This document shows, one piece after another, positions 1-8,012 of a DNA stretch of 42,944 nt. This DNA comes from an uncultured Bacilli bacterium (GTDB lineage Bacteria; Bacillota_I; Bacilli_A; RF39; UBA660): contig CAKORV010000006.1 in assembly GCA_934101625.1 (NCBI GenBank), positions 1 to 42,944 of the forward strand, in the 5' to 3' direction. The notes beneath the pieces are model-generated. The model was not told the origin of the DNA. It made no database searches and worked only from the letters and a program-made list of their open reading frames with translations. The number at the start of each line of letters is the position of its first letter. Position 1 is the first letter of the stretch. A program made the translations under genes and the position numbers.

Positions 1-960
1 GAAAGAACAAGTTTTTCTTCAACAAATGTGGCCAATACAACGGGTACATTATATAAAACAAATAAAACAGAAGATGGTAGTTATGTGTACTATTATTCAG
101 GAAATACAACAAATAACTGGGTAAAATTTGGAGGGTTTTATTGGAGAATAATAAGAACAAATGAAGATGGAAGTGTAAGACTTTTATATTCAGGAACAAG
201 TCATGATACAACAACTGGCTATATCGGAAATTCAGCGTTTAATAGTAATAAAGATGATCCAATGTACGTAGGATATATGTATGGAACAAACGGTTCTTTA
301 ACTAATAATAGAACTAATGCTAATGAAAGTACAATCAAAACAACAATAGATACATGGTATAAAAATAATTTATTAACTAATTATGATAAATATATAAGCA
401 AGTCAGCAATATATTGCAATGATAGAAGTATAGGTTATCAAGGAAATAATGGATTAACTAATATTTTAGATTATGGTGCTTATACTAGATTAAATACTAA
501 TAAGACGCCCTCATATAAATGTGGAGCAAATACAAGTGATGGATTATTTGAAGATTCTCAAGCTATAGAAGATAAGTTTAGTGCAAGCACTAATGGCGGA
601 GGAAATGGTCAACTAAAGTATCCAGTAGCACTTATGACAGCAGATGAAATATCGTTTGCTGGTGGAGTATATCACACTAATTTGTCAAGTCCATATGCAT
701 GGTATTATAATAATAGTGCTGGAAATTCAGTGACTGGTTCTATTTTTTGGTGGTTGCTTTCTCCATATGATGGATTAGATTCTTATTCTGGTGTGTTTTA
801 CATTCTTGGTTCGAGTTCTCCAGGATATTTTGGGGATAAACGTGTAGATTATGAATATTCAGTCAGACCAGTTATATCTATATCAAAATGTGCTAAGGTT
901 AAATCAGGTACAGGAACACCAACAGATCCTTACGTTGTAAATGAAAATAGTTGTAGTTAA
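1..960 (+). CDS. Surface/secreted protein, C-terminal part (5' truncated by window edge)
   Basis: The reading frame is open from base 1, so this is the 3' part of a longer gene; a GTG at 28 is only an internal codon. The visible part is the C-terminal domain shared with the two proteins at the right edge of the window (39829-41988 and 41997-42944). All three share a block FGGFYWRIIR, then NEDGSVR, YDKYISK, AIYC, GNGQLKYP and a final RPVIS block, with several Cys that could form disulfides. The WWLLSP...VRPVIS arrangement resembles the DUF6273-like domain of Firmicutes secreted proteins; that link is from memory of the family. It ends with a GTGTPTDPYVV motif. Function unknown; probably exported and cell-surface. 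Confidence 0.75.
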   Translation, partial: ERTSFSSTNVANTTGTLYKTNKTEDGSYVYYYSGNTTNNWVKFGGFYWRIIRTNEDGSVRLLYSGTSHDTTTGYIGNSAFNSNKDDPMYVGYMYGTNGSLTNNRTNANESTIKTTIDTWYKNNLLTNYDKYISKSAIYCNDRSIGYQGNNGLTNILDYGAYTRLNTNKTPSYKCGANTSDGLFEDSQAIEDKFSASTNGGGNGQLKYPVALMTADEISFAGGVYHTNLSSPYAWYYNNSAGNSVTGSIFWWLLSPYDGLDSYSGVFYILGSSSPGYFGDKRVDYEYSVRPVISISKCAKVKSGTGTPTDPYVVNENSCS

Positions 961-985
961 AAATACTTAAAAAAGCATTTTTTTC

Positions 986-1013
986 TTGACTTTGTAGTAT
1001 TTTTTGGTACAAT
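986..1013 (+). promoter_or_regulatory. Sigma-A-type promoter of the XRE gene
   Basis: TTGACT at 986-991, a 16-base spacer and TACAAT at 1008-1013. Predicted start of transcription is about 1020, giving a leader of roughly 12 bases before the ATG at 1032. Confidence 0.7.
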
Positions 1014-1031
1014 ATTGTTGGTGATGAGGAA

Positions 1032-1349
1032 ATGGGTAGACCAAAAAAAGAATTAAAGACAAAAACTGAAGAAGAAGTTAAACATGATGAATATTTAAGA
1101 GATTTGGAAAGAGAAGTAATTCGTCAAGTGGTTGAAGCAAGAAAAAGCCAACACTTATCACAAAGAGTTGTCGGTGAACGTGCAGGTATTATAAGAGAAA
1201 CTGTTGCTAAAATAGAAAATAATTTAAATAGTCCTCAAATAAATACATTGATAAAATTACTAGAACCAATCGGGTTTACTTTGGGGGTTATTCCTCTAGT
1301 AAAAGAAGAAACTGAAGAAAATTCTGAATCAGAATTAGTAAATGAATAG
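1032..1349 (+). CDS. Small XRE-family helix-turn-helix regulator
   Basis: A 105-residue DNA-binding protein. After a charged N-terminal helix (MGRPKKELKTK...), residues 35-80 form a Cro/CI-type HTH: SQHLSQRVVGERAGI, then the recognition helix RETVAKIENN and the family-typical SPQINTLIKLLEPIG. The C-terminus is acidic. It is monocistronic, with its own promoter (986-1013) and a terminator overlapping its stop codon. A GAGGA stretch lies very close to the ATG, so the ribosome site is short-spaced. Such solitary small XRE proteins can be antitoxin-like or autoregulators; no toxin gene is adjacent, so the target is unknown. Confidence 0.8.
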   Translation: MGRPKKELKTKTEEEVKHDEYLRDLEREVIRQVVEARKSQHLSQRVVGERAGIIRETVAKIENNLNSPQINTLIKLLEPIGFTLGVIPLVKEETEENSESELVNE

Positions 1350-1369
1350 GAAAAGCCTATTCTTTTTTA
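1345..1369 (+). terminator. Intrinsic terminator of the XRE gene
   Basis: AATAGG (1345-1350) pairs with CCTATT (1356-1361) around a five-base loop, followed by a T run. The stop codon is inside the stem. Confidence 0.75.
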
Positions 1370-1390
1370 TTAAAAATATCAAACGAATTA

Positions 1391-1419
1391 TTGACAAACA
1401 TATATACTTGTGCTATTCT
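1391..1419 (+). promoter_or_regulatory. Promoter with TTGACAAACAT spacer motif
   Basis: TTGACA at 1391-1396, a 17-base spacer ending in TGC and TATTCT at 1414-1419. The spacer starts AACATATATAC, nearly the same as in the promoters at 10990 and 34463. Downstream are only tiny frames (4 codons at 1432, 13 codons at 1446) before the gene at 1500, so it may give that gene a longer leader. Confidence 0.55.
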
Positions 1420-1474
1420 GTTGTTGTTGACATGAAGGATAAATAATGTTTATGTTTAAAAATACTAATGAATT

Positions 1475-1483
1475 TGATATAAT
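1475..1483 (+). promoter_or_regulatory. Extended -10 element just before the YgjP-like gene
   Basis: TGATATAAT at 1475-1483 is a perfect extended -10 with no good -35. Transcription would begin near 1490, only about 10 bases before the ATG at 1500, and no Shine-Dalgarno is visible. The surrounding 19 bases recur exactly at the nfeD-like promoter (minus strand, about 26024-26042). Confidence 0.5.
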
Positions 1484-1499
1484 TTAGTTAGTGATATAT

Positions 1500-2135
1500 A
1501 TGAAATTTAAATATAATAATAATGAATATGACATAATTATAGAGAAAAAGAACAATAAAAATACATATATAAGAGTTAAACCAGATTTGAAGATATATGT
1601 TACTACAAACTATTTGATGCCTACTAAGAGTATACTTAAATTAATTAATGATAATGAATCTAGTATTATTAGAATGATAGATATAGCTAGTAAAAAGAAA
1701 GATAAAGCTGATACATTTTATATATTAGGTGAAGCATATGATTTAGTTAAATGTAATATTACTAAAAGTATATATATAGATGATAATAAAATTTATTATA
1801 GTAAAGATAACGTATTAGATAAATATCTTAGAGAAAAGGCAAGTACAATATTTAAAGAAAGATTAGATTATTGGATGAATATTATAAGTGGTATTCCATA
1901 TCCAAATTTAATAATTAAAAAGATGACTAGAAAATGGGGTTATTGTAATAAAAATAAAAAATTAATATGTTTAAATTTAAATCTTATTAGATATAGTATA
2001 GATGAAATTGATTATGTAATTGTACATGAATTGTGTCATTTTATACATTTTGATCATAGTAAGAAATTTTGGGAAAGTGTAAGTAAATATAAACCAAATT
2101 ATAAATTAAATAGAAAGGTATTGAATGAAGAATGA
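1500..2135 (+). CDS. YgjP-like (M48-type, DUF45) metallopeptidase
   Basis: About 211 residues. The zinc site is HELCHFIHFDH near residues 170-180, with the Phe-Trp that follows it in the family (SKKFWESV). The preceding KMTRKWGYCNKNKKLICLNLNL block matches the family's RxWGSC...INLNLRL signature. Substrate is unknown for most members. The ATG at 1500 is chosen; an in-frame GTG at 1491 would add three residues but falls about at the predicted transcription start. Its stop overlaps the next ATG (ATGA), so it is translationally coupled to the SpoU methyltransferase. Confidence 0.8.
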   Translation: MKFKYNNNEYDIIIEKKNNKNTYIRVKPDLKIYVTTNYLMPTKSILKLINDNESSIIRMIDIASKKKDKADTFYILGEAYDLVKCNITKSIYIDDNKIYYSKDNVLDKYLREKASTIFKERLDYWMNIISGIPYPNLIIKKMTRKWGYCNKNKKLICLNLNLIRYSIDEIDYVIVHELCHFIHFDHSKKFWESVSKYKPNYKLNRKVLNEE

Positions 2136-2848
2136 TAGATAGTGTTAATAATGAAAAAGTAAAGTATTTTAAAAGACTTAGAGATAAAAAATATATTTTA
2201 GATGAAAAGAAATACATTGTGGAAAGTGAACACTTAGTAGAAGAAGCTTATAAAAGTGGTTTGTTACTTGAAGTTATTACATCTAAAAGTGATACTAATT
2301 ATGATGTAAAAACTACACTTGTAAGTGAAAAAGTATTAAAAAGTATTAGTTTACTTCCTAGTGCGCCTAATATAATGGGGGTAGTTAAATATAAAGAAGG
2401 TAATGAAATTGTTGGTAATAAAATTGTTTTATTAGATAATGTACAGGATCCAGGAAATGTTGGTACAATTATAAGAAGTGCACTTGCGTTTAATGTTGAT
2501 ACTGTAATACTTAGTAATGATTCTGTTAATTTATTTAATGATAAAATGATTAGAAGTAGTGAAGGTACTATATTTAAAATGAATGTTATTAAAATGGATT
2601 TAAGGAGTGCTATTGAAAAGATACACTTATTAGGAATTAAAGTATATTATGCAGATATGAATGGAACAATAGATTTAGATAATGCTAAAATAAATGATTA
2701 TGCGTTGGTACTTGGTAGTGAAGGTAAAGGAATAAGTGATTATATAAAAGAACTATCTGATGAAAGTATAAATATTCCTATGAATAATTTATGTGAAAGT
2801 TTGAATGTTTCAGTAACTGGTGGTATAATAATGTATAAATTTAGGTGA
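2132..2848 (+). CDS. SpoU/TrmH-family RNA 2'-O-methyltransferase
   Basis: A 238-residue SPOUT methyltransferase that would transfer a methyl group from SAM to a ribose 2'-OH in rRNA or tRNA. The N-terminal RNA-substrate-binding domain (about residues 1-90) starts with the usual NEKVKYFKRLRDKKYI. The three knot motifs are present: QDPGNVGTIIRSALAF, LGSEGKGISD and IPMNNLCESLNVSVTGGI. Length and layout match the RlmB/YsgA-type group; the exact target nucleotide cannot be read from sequence. It overlaps the gene before it by ATGA and leads into rimM and trmD, forming an RNA-maturation operon. Confidence 0.88.
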   Translation: MIDSVNNEKVKYFKRLRDKKYILDEKKYIVESEHLVEEAYKSGLLLEVITSKSDTNYDVKTTLVSEKVLKSISLLPSAPNIMGVVKYKEGNEIVGNKIVLLDNVQDPGNVGTIIRSALAFNVDTVILSNDSVNLFNDKMIRSSEGTIFKMNVIKMDLRSAIEKIHLLGIKVYYADMNGTIDLDNAKINDYALVLGSEGKGISDYIKELSDESINIPMNNLCESLNVSVTGGIIMYKFR

Positions 2849-2853
2849 AAATT

Positions 2854-3333
2854 ATGGAATATGTATGTATTGGGAAGTTAGTTAATACTCATGGAATTAA
2901 AGGTGAAGTGAGAATATTAAGTGATTTTGAATTTAAGAATAAAGTTTTTGTTAAGGGTTTTAAACTATATATAGGAAAAGATAAAGAATGTGTTACAATA
3001 AATAGTTATAGACATCATAAAGTTTTTGATATGTGTCTATTTGATGAATACAATTATATAAATGATGTTCTTAAGTTTAAAGGAAGTTTGGTATATATTC
3101 ATAAAGATGATCTTAAATTAAATGATGATGAGATATTAGATAGTGATCTTATTGGATTAGAAGGCTATTATAATAATGAAATTATTGGTAAAGTAAAAGA
3201 TATAATAAATAATAATGGTTATAAATTAATACTAATAAATGATAAATATATTCCATATAATAAAGAGTTTATTGAAAATATTGATATTAAGCAAAATAAA
3301 ATTACATTTAAAAATTTGGAGGGACTTTTATGA
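2854..3333 (+). CDS. rimM: Ribosome maturation factor RimM
   Basis: Binds ribosomal protein S19 and helps mature the 30S head. The N-terminal beta-barrel has the hallmark GKLVNTHGIKGEVRI at residues 7-21, and the C-terminal PRC-barrel includes LIGLEGYYNNEIIGKVKDI. At 159 residues it is slightly shorter than usual. The ATG at 2854 is preferred over the GTG at 2845, because AGGTGA at 2843-2848 then sits five bases upstream as a ribosome site. That site also contains the stop codon of the methyltransferase gene. The stop overlaps trmD (ATGA). The usual neighbours rpsP and rplS are absent here. Confidence 0.9.
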   Translation: MEYVCIGKLVNTHGIKGEVRILSDFEFKNKVFVKGFKLYIGKDKECVTINSYRHHKVFDMCLFDEYNYINDVLKFKGSLVYIHKDDLKLNDDEILDSDLIGLEGYYNNEIIGKVKDIINNNGYKLILINDKYIPYNKEFIENIDIKQNKITFKNLEGLL

Positions 3334-3992
3334 GAATAGATATTCTAACATTATTTCCTAGTATTATTAATTCTTATTTAGATGAAAGTATTATAAAAAG
3401 AGCTATTGAAAAAGGATTAGTTAATATAAATGTAATTAATATTAGAGACTTTAGTCCTTTTAAAAGTGGTCAAGTAGATGATACGCCTTATGGAGGCGGT
3501 GGTGGAATGGTATTGATGTGTGAACCAGTCTTTAAGGCAATTGATAGTGTTAAAACGAGTGATTCAATCGTTATTATGACAACGCCGGCGGGTATTAAGT
3601 ATAATCAAAGTACAGCAGTTGATTTGACAAAATATAAACATTTGATTTTATTGTGTGGACATTATGAAGGATTTGATGAAAGAATTAAAACTAAAGTTGA
3701 TATGGAAATAAGTATTGGTGATTATGTTTTAACTGGTGGTGAATTAGCAAGTTTAGTTATAACAGATTCGGTTGTAAGACTATTAGAAGGTGTTATTACT
3801 GATACTAGTCTAGAAAGTGAATCATTTACTGATAATTTATTAGATTATCCAGTTTATACAAAACCAAGAGAGTATAAGGGTTTAAAAGTACCAGATGTTT
3901 TATTAAGTGGAGATCACAAAAAAATTAATGAATATAGATTAGAAGAAAGAATTAGAATAACTAAAGAAAAGAGACCAGATTTGTTAAAATAA
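3330..3992 (+). CDS. trmD: tRNA (guanine-N1)-methyltransferase TrmD
   Basis: Makes m1G37 in tRNAs, preventing +1 frameshifts. The deep-knot SAM-binding motifs are intact: LLCGHYEGFDERI and ISIGDYVLTGGELASLVITD. The N-terminal DTPYGGGGGMVL loop (around residue 53) is also characteristic. At 220 residues it is a little shorter than many TrmD proteins, with the tail reduced. It starts inside the rimM stop (ATGA) and is preceded by GGAGGG as ribosome site. Confidence 0.93.
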   Translation: MRIDILTLFPSIINSYLDESIIKRAIEKGLVNINVINIRDFSPFKSGQVDDTPYGGGGGMVLMCEPVFKAIDSVKTSDSIVIMTTPAGIKYNQSTAVDLTKYKHLILLCGHYEGFDERIKTKVDMEISIGDYVLTGGELASLVITDSVVRLLEGVITDTSLESESFTDNLLDYPVYTKPREYKGLKVPDVLLSGDHKKINEYRLEERIRITKEKRPDLLK

Positions 3993-4011
3993 ATATTAAG
4001 TAGGTGGGTTT

Positions 4012-4464
4012 ATGTATTATGTAAAAAGAAAGGTAAAGAAAAATAAATTAAAGAATATTGGTAACATCAAAGGATTAGAAATTAAACCTAAAAAGAAAGA
4101 ACAAATAGAAAAAATTATAATTATTGATTCAGAAATGAGTAATAATTATATTAAAAAAATTCTAGATAGAAAATTTAAAAATATGTATAAAAAAATATAT
4201 GAATATTTAATGAAAGATGAAGGATCAGAAGATGGAATTAAAGCTTGTCTTTCTGAAATAGAGAAGTTAAAAAGTTTAATATTTTATAAATATCAAGAAT
4301 ATATGAAGGTTAAATTATATAAAGAATATTTAGCAAAGATAGTATTGACAACTGAAGAATTAAAAAACAAAGATATGGAAAGAAATTTCTTTAATCAAAT
4401 TATGAGAACAACAGTTCCAAATTATTATGATACAGAAGAAGAAATCAGGGGTAAGAGTAGATAA
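4012..4464 (+). CDS. Unknown 150-residue basic, coiled-coil-like protein
   Basis: Not recognised. It starts with a Lys-rich tail (YVKRKVKKNKLKNIGN), followed by long Lys/Glu/Ile helices likely to be coiled or helical throughout. There is no signal peptide or membrane segment. TAGGTGG about eight bases before the ATG is a good ribosome site, and the gene lies 19 bases after trmD, so it is probably in the same transcript. Its stop overlaps the next start (TAATG), which pairs it functionally with the HEXXH protein that follows. Confidence 0.65.
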   Translation: MYYVKRKVKKNKLKNIGNIKGLEIKPKKKEQIEKIIIIDSEMSNNYIKKILDRKFKNMYKKIYEYLMKDEGSEDGIKACLSEIEKLKSLIFYKYQEYMKVKLYKEYLAKIVLTTEELKNKDMERNFFNQIMRTTVPNYYDTEEEIRGKSR

Positions 4465-5309
4465 TGAATATAGATTTATTATATAATTTTGTAAGTCAAC
4501 ATTTGGGTAAATGTGATTTTTGCGATAGAAAATTTTTAGAAGAATTAAGTTATGTTTTGAAATTATCTTTTGGACTAGGTAGTTATTTTTATCGAATAGA
4601 ATTAAAAGATTTATCAAATAAAAAGGCATTAGCTCTTTATCAATATCGTACTGGAAAGGTTAATTTAGACATTAATTGTTGCAAAAAATATATTAGTGAA
4701 ATTATTAATACATTTGATAAACAAGGTAAAACTGAACTTTGTGAATATCATATATATTCAATATTATTACATGAAATAATTCATGCTTGTCAATATATGT
4801 TTTTAAATAGCGATATTGATAATATTAATAGAGTACTGCTAATTGATTCACTTAAAGTTTTAAAGGGAAATTTTAATTTAAGTGATAGCGATAAAGAAAA
4901 TATTTTTAATTCAAGTAAAGCTAACAATATATATACAAAATATCACTCATATTTTCCTATCGAAAGGGAAGCAAATTTAGTAAGTGATAATATTATGAAA
5001 GGTATATATAGTAATATAACAAATAAAGATGTTTTATTAAGAATACAAAATGATTATTTAAAAGCTAATTTGTATCCATATGTAAATGAATATAAATTAA
5101 CTTCTCCTACAAAAGAGTTTTATAGAATTATAGGAAGAGAAGATAAGTTTAGAAAAATGAATTATGATTATTTAAATTTGAATGATAGATTTGAATTAGG
5201 TTTACCAATAAATTTGGAGGAATTTGTTAGGATAATAGATGAAAATAGTACTAATCTGAATAGAAATTTAAGTATTAAATTTAATAAAAGTTCTTTTAAA
5301 ATTGTATAA
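4464..5309 (+). CDS. Unknown zincin-like protein (HEXXH motif)
   Basis: A 281-residue cytosolic protein. LLHEIIHACQYM near residue 104 is a HEXXH zinc-protease motif in a helical context. A downstream FPIEREANLVSD (about residue 165) could supply the third Glu ligand, as in gluzincins and ImmA-like enzymes. The N-terminus has a CDFCDRKF pair of Cys. No family name is recognised. Translationally coupled (TAATG) to the basic protein before it, which may be its partner or substrate. Catalysis is inferred from the motif only. Confidence 0.65.
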   Translation: MNIDLLYNFVSQHLGKCDFCDRKFLEELSYVLKLSFGLGSYFYRIELKDLSNKKALALYQYRTGKVNLDINCCKKYISEIINTFDKQGKTELCEYHIYSILLHEIIHACQYMFLNSDIDNINRVLLIDSLKVLKGNFNLSDSDKENIFNSSKANNIYTKYHSYFPIEREANLVSDNIMKGIYSNITNKDVLLRIQNDYLKANLYPYVNEYKLTSPTKEFYRIIGREDKFRKMNYDYLNLNDRFELGLPINLEEFVRIIDENSTNLNRNLSIKFNKSSFKIV

Positions 5310-5314
5310 AATTG

Positions 5315-5343
5315 TTGATTAAATTTGATTTTTATTGTAATAT
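5315..5343 (+). promoter_or_regulatory. Promoter of the DUF5684-like gene
   Basis: TTGATT at 5315-5320, a 17-base spacer and TAATAT at 5338-5343. AAAAGGG follows as ribosome site before the ATG at 5370. Confidence 0.5.
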
Positions 5344-5369
5344 TATCTTAGAGTAAAAGGGTTGATAAA

Positions 5370-6053
5370 ATGACTACAATAGAAATTATATTTAAATTAT
5401 TAAGAATTTGGTCTGTTTTTGCAGCTTATACATTATTATTTTCAATCTTGGTAGTTTGTTCGGGATATAGAATATTTGAAAAAGCAGGTAAAAAGAAATG
5501 GCAATCATTTATACCAGTTTATAATCTAATTATTATGTTAGATATAGTGAAATTAAGTAGATTATATTTTTTATTATTACTACTACCACTTACTAATGTA
5601 TTAGTTATATACATAATGCTTTATAGACTTAGTATAGTATTTGTAACTGAAAAGAAATTTGCAATGGGATTAATATTATGCGCTGCAATTTTTTTACCAA
5701 TTTTAAATTATAGTTATGAGTTAAGACTTACTGAGGAAGAAGAGAAAAAACTTGATGATGTGAGTGATAATATGATTAGTTTATTAACTAATCAACAATA
5801 CAATGAACTTAATAAGCAAGAAGAGAATAAACCACAGGTAGATAGTGTGTTTAAAGGAAATTTAAAGGGTGAAATAGAACCGGCTCCTACTTTTAAAGCA
5901 AATAAATTAAAGTATAAACAAATAGTTGAAGAAGAAAAACCAATTAAAGTTGAAAGAGTAGAGCAAGTTGAGGTTAGAGATTTAAAGAAAAATAAGTTTG
6001 TAAATCCAAAAACTGAGGAAGAAGATGATTCAATAGAAATTGTTGAATTATAA
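5370..6053 (+). CDS. DUF5684-like integral membrane protein with long acidic tail
   Basis: 227 residues. Three hydrophobic segments (about residues 12-32, 48-90 in two parts, 95-112) enclose the signature YRIFEKAGKKKWQSFIPVYNLIIML. That string matches the DUF5684 pattern of a Lys/Trp loop followed by IPVYN. The last 110 residues are hydrophilic, rich in Glu and Lys, and probably cytoplasmic. Function is unknown for the family, which is sometimes found beside signal peptidase genes. It has its own promoter and stands upstream of cdsA. Confidence 0.65.
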   Translation: MTTIEIIFKLLRIWSVFAAYTLLFSILVVCSGYRIFEKAGKKKWQSFIPVYNLIIMLDIVKLSRLYFLLLLLPLTNVLVIYIMLYRLSIVFVTEKKFAMGLILCAAIFLPILNYSYELRLTEEEEKKLDDVSDNMISLLTNQQYNELNKQEENKPQVDSVFKGNLKGEIEPAPTFKANKLKYKQIVEEEKPIKVERVEQVEVRDLKKNKFVNPKTEEEDDSIEIVEL

Positions 6054-6107
6054 TTTCTTCCTTTTTATTATATTTAATTTATTTTAGTAGTTTTGTTAAA
6101 ATAAATA

Positions 6108-6116
6108 TGATATAAT
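6108..6116 (+). promoter_or_regulatory. Extended -10 promoter of the cdsA operon
   Basis: TGATATAAT at 6108-6116 is a perfect extended -10 with no clear -35. AAGGAGG follows before the ATG at 6144. Confidence 0.6.
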
Positions 6117-6143
6117 TTTATTGTAAATTAAGGAGGATAAATT

Positions 6144-6938
6144 ATGAAACAAAGAGTTATTAGTGCAGTGGTGGCTTTAATTATTTTAATACCACTAATT
6201 ATATTAGGAGGAAAGCCTTTCGCAATAGTTGCATCGTTAATAGGATTAGTAGGATATTATGAATTATTAAAAAATAAATGTAAAGATAAAGATATTCCAT
6301 TTTTAATGAAAGTTATTAGTATACTTTGCTTTCTATTAATTGTTGTAAATAATTGGAATGTTGGAGGAAGTTTGTTTATAGCTGATTATAAAAGAATACC
6401 TTTGATTATATTTTTATTAGTATTACCGATTGTGTTTTATAATAAAAAATATGATATTGAAGATTCTTTATATCTATTAGGCTCAGTATTATTTTTAGGA
6501 GTAGGTTTTAATCAAATTATAGCAATTAGATTATTAGATATTAAATATTTTGTTTATTTAATATTAATAACTATATTTACTGATACATTTGCATATATTG
6601 TAGGTAGGTTAATAGGAAAACATAAAATGTGTCCTAGTGTTAGTCCAAATAAAACATGGGAAGGATTTGCTGGTGGATTGGTTTTTGGAACATTTATAAG
6701 CACAATGTACTATATTAATGCTTTTAATTATTCTAAGAATATATTCTTATTAGTTATAATTACTGCAGTATTAAGTATAGTTGGACAACTTGGCGATCTT
6801 GCATTTAGTAGTATTAAAAGACACTATAATATAAAAGATTTTGGAAATATTATGCCTGGACATGGTGGAGTTTTAGATAGACTAGATAGTATTATTTTTG
6901 TTATATTAGCATTTTGCTTTTTAATAAATTTATTTTAG
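6144..6938 (+). CDS. cdsA: Phosphatidate cytidylyltransferase
   Basis: Converts phosphatidate and CTP to CDP-diacylglycerol, the precursor of anionic phospholipids, in the cytoplasmic membrane. 264 residues with about seven hydrophobic segments. The C-terminal signature is intact: SPNKTWEGFAGG, then GDLAFSSIKRHYNIKDFGNIMPGHGGVLDRLD split over the last 50 residues, carrying the Asp pair that binds metal. It begins after a strong AAGGAGG site and is followed 13 bases later by rseP. In many Firmicutes uppS, cdsA, dxr and rseP are adjacent; here dxr is missing between and uppS lies 21 kb away. Confidence 0.93.
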   Translation: MKQRVISAVVALIILIPLIILGGKPFAIVASLIGLVGYYELLKNKCKDKDIPFLMKVISILCFLLIVVNNWNVGGSLFIADYKRIPLIIFLLVLPIVFYNKKYDIEDSLYLLGSVLFLGVGFNQIIAIRLLDIKYFVYLILITIFTDTFAYIVGRLIGKHKMCPSVSPNKTWEGFAGGLVFGTFISTMYYINAFNYSKNIFLLVIITAVLSIVGQLGDLAFSSIKRHYNIKDFGNIMPGHGGVLDRLDSIIFVILAFCFLINLF

Positions 6939-6951
6939 AGAGGGAGAAACT

Positions 6952-8001
6952 ATGAATTTTATAATAACATTGCTTATATTAATTGTTGTACTTGGAATAA
7001 TTGTATTCATTCATGAATTAGGACATTTCTTAGCTGCTAAAAAAGTTGGAGTGTATGTACATGAATTTGCTATTGGAATGGGACCAAAAGTCTTTAGTTT
7101 TAAAAGGAAAAATGATGAAACAGTTTATAGTTTAAGACTTCTTCCCTTAGGTGGATTTACTGCTCTTGCAAGTGATTCAGAAAGTGGTGAAGGCTTAAAG
7201 AAAGAACAAATACTTGAAAATAAAACAGCATTACAAAAGTTCTTTGTATTAATAATGGGAATAGTATTTAATATGCTTTTAGCAATAGTATTTCTATTTA
7301 TAAATGGACTTATATATGGAAGTCCTAAAACTGATCCGTATGTAGGAGAAATATTAGAAAATAGTCCTGCATCCAAAACAATATTAAAAACTGGTGATTT
7401 GATTACTAAAGTAGATAATAAAAGTGTATATAGTTGGGATGATGTGTTACTTGAAACGAGATTTGGCGAAAAGAAAGATGTTTATACATTTACTATAATT
7501 AGAGATAATAGTGAGTATGAAATTGATATAGCACCCGAATATAAAAAGAATGATGATGGAGAAGAAACACCAAGTTTTGGATTTGCATCAATGGTTAAAA
7601 AAGAAAAAGGTTTTTTACCAGCACTTAAATATGGCTTTGTTGGTACATTCAAGTCAATTGAAAGTGTGTTTAACATTTTAGGAAAATTAATAACAGGTAA
7701 AATTGGTGCTGACAATTTAAGTGGACCAATAGGTGTTTATTCAGTAATAGATACTATTAAATCTCAAGGTTTAGAAAATTTAATATATTTAACTGCTTAT
7801 TTAAGTGTTAATGTTGGCGTTATAAATTTAATTCCAATACCAGTATTTGATGGTGGAAGAATATTAATCTTATTAATTGAAAAGATTAAGGGTAAAAAGG
7901 CAAATCCAAAATTAGAGACATGGTTAAACAATATAGGCGCAATATTACTAATTATCCTAATGATATATGTTGCAATAAATGATATATTAAAATTGATTTA
8001 A
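6952..8001 (+). CDS. rseP: RIP metalloprotease RseP/RasP (site-2 protease)
   Basis: M50B intramembrane protease that cleaves anti-sigma factors and signal-peptide remnants inside the membrane. HELGH (residues 21-25) lies in the first membrane helix. The second zinc-ligand motif NLIPIPVFDGGRI is near residue 295, and a single PDZ domain lies between them (about 118-200). Four hydrophobic segments fit the family. 349 residues is normal length. The ribosome site is GAGAGGGAG. It is followed 11 bases later by the thioredoxin-fold gene, so they are likely co-transcribed. Confidence 0.92.
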   Translation: MNFIITLLILIVVLGIIVFIHELGHFLAAKKVGVYVHEFAIGMGPKVFSFKRKNDETVYSLRLLPLGGFTALASDSESGEGLKKEQILENKTALQKFFVLIMGIVFNMLLAIVFLFINGLIYGSPKTDPYVGEILENSPASKTILKTGDLITKVDNKSVYSWDDVLLETRFGEKKDVYTFTIIRDNSEYEIDIAPEYKKNDDGEETPSFGFASMVKKEKGFLPALKYGFVGTFKSIESVFNILGKLITGKIGADNLSGPIGVYSVIDTIKSQGLENLIYLTAYLSVNVGVINLIPIPVFDGGRILILLIEKIKGKKANPKLETWLNNIGAILLIILMIYVAINDILKLI

Positions 8002-8012
8002 AGGAGTATAAA

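Noticed and set aside
6036..6070. Terminator between the DUF5684-like gene and cdsA
   Set aside because: GAAATT/AATTTC with a ten-base loop and interrupted T run is too weak to call.
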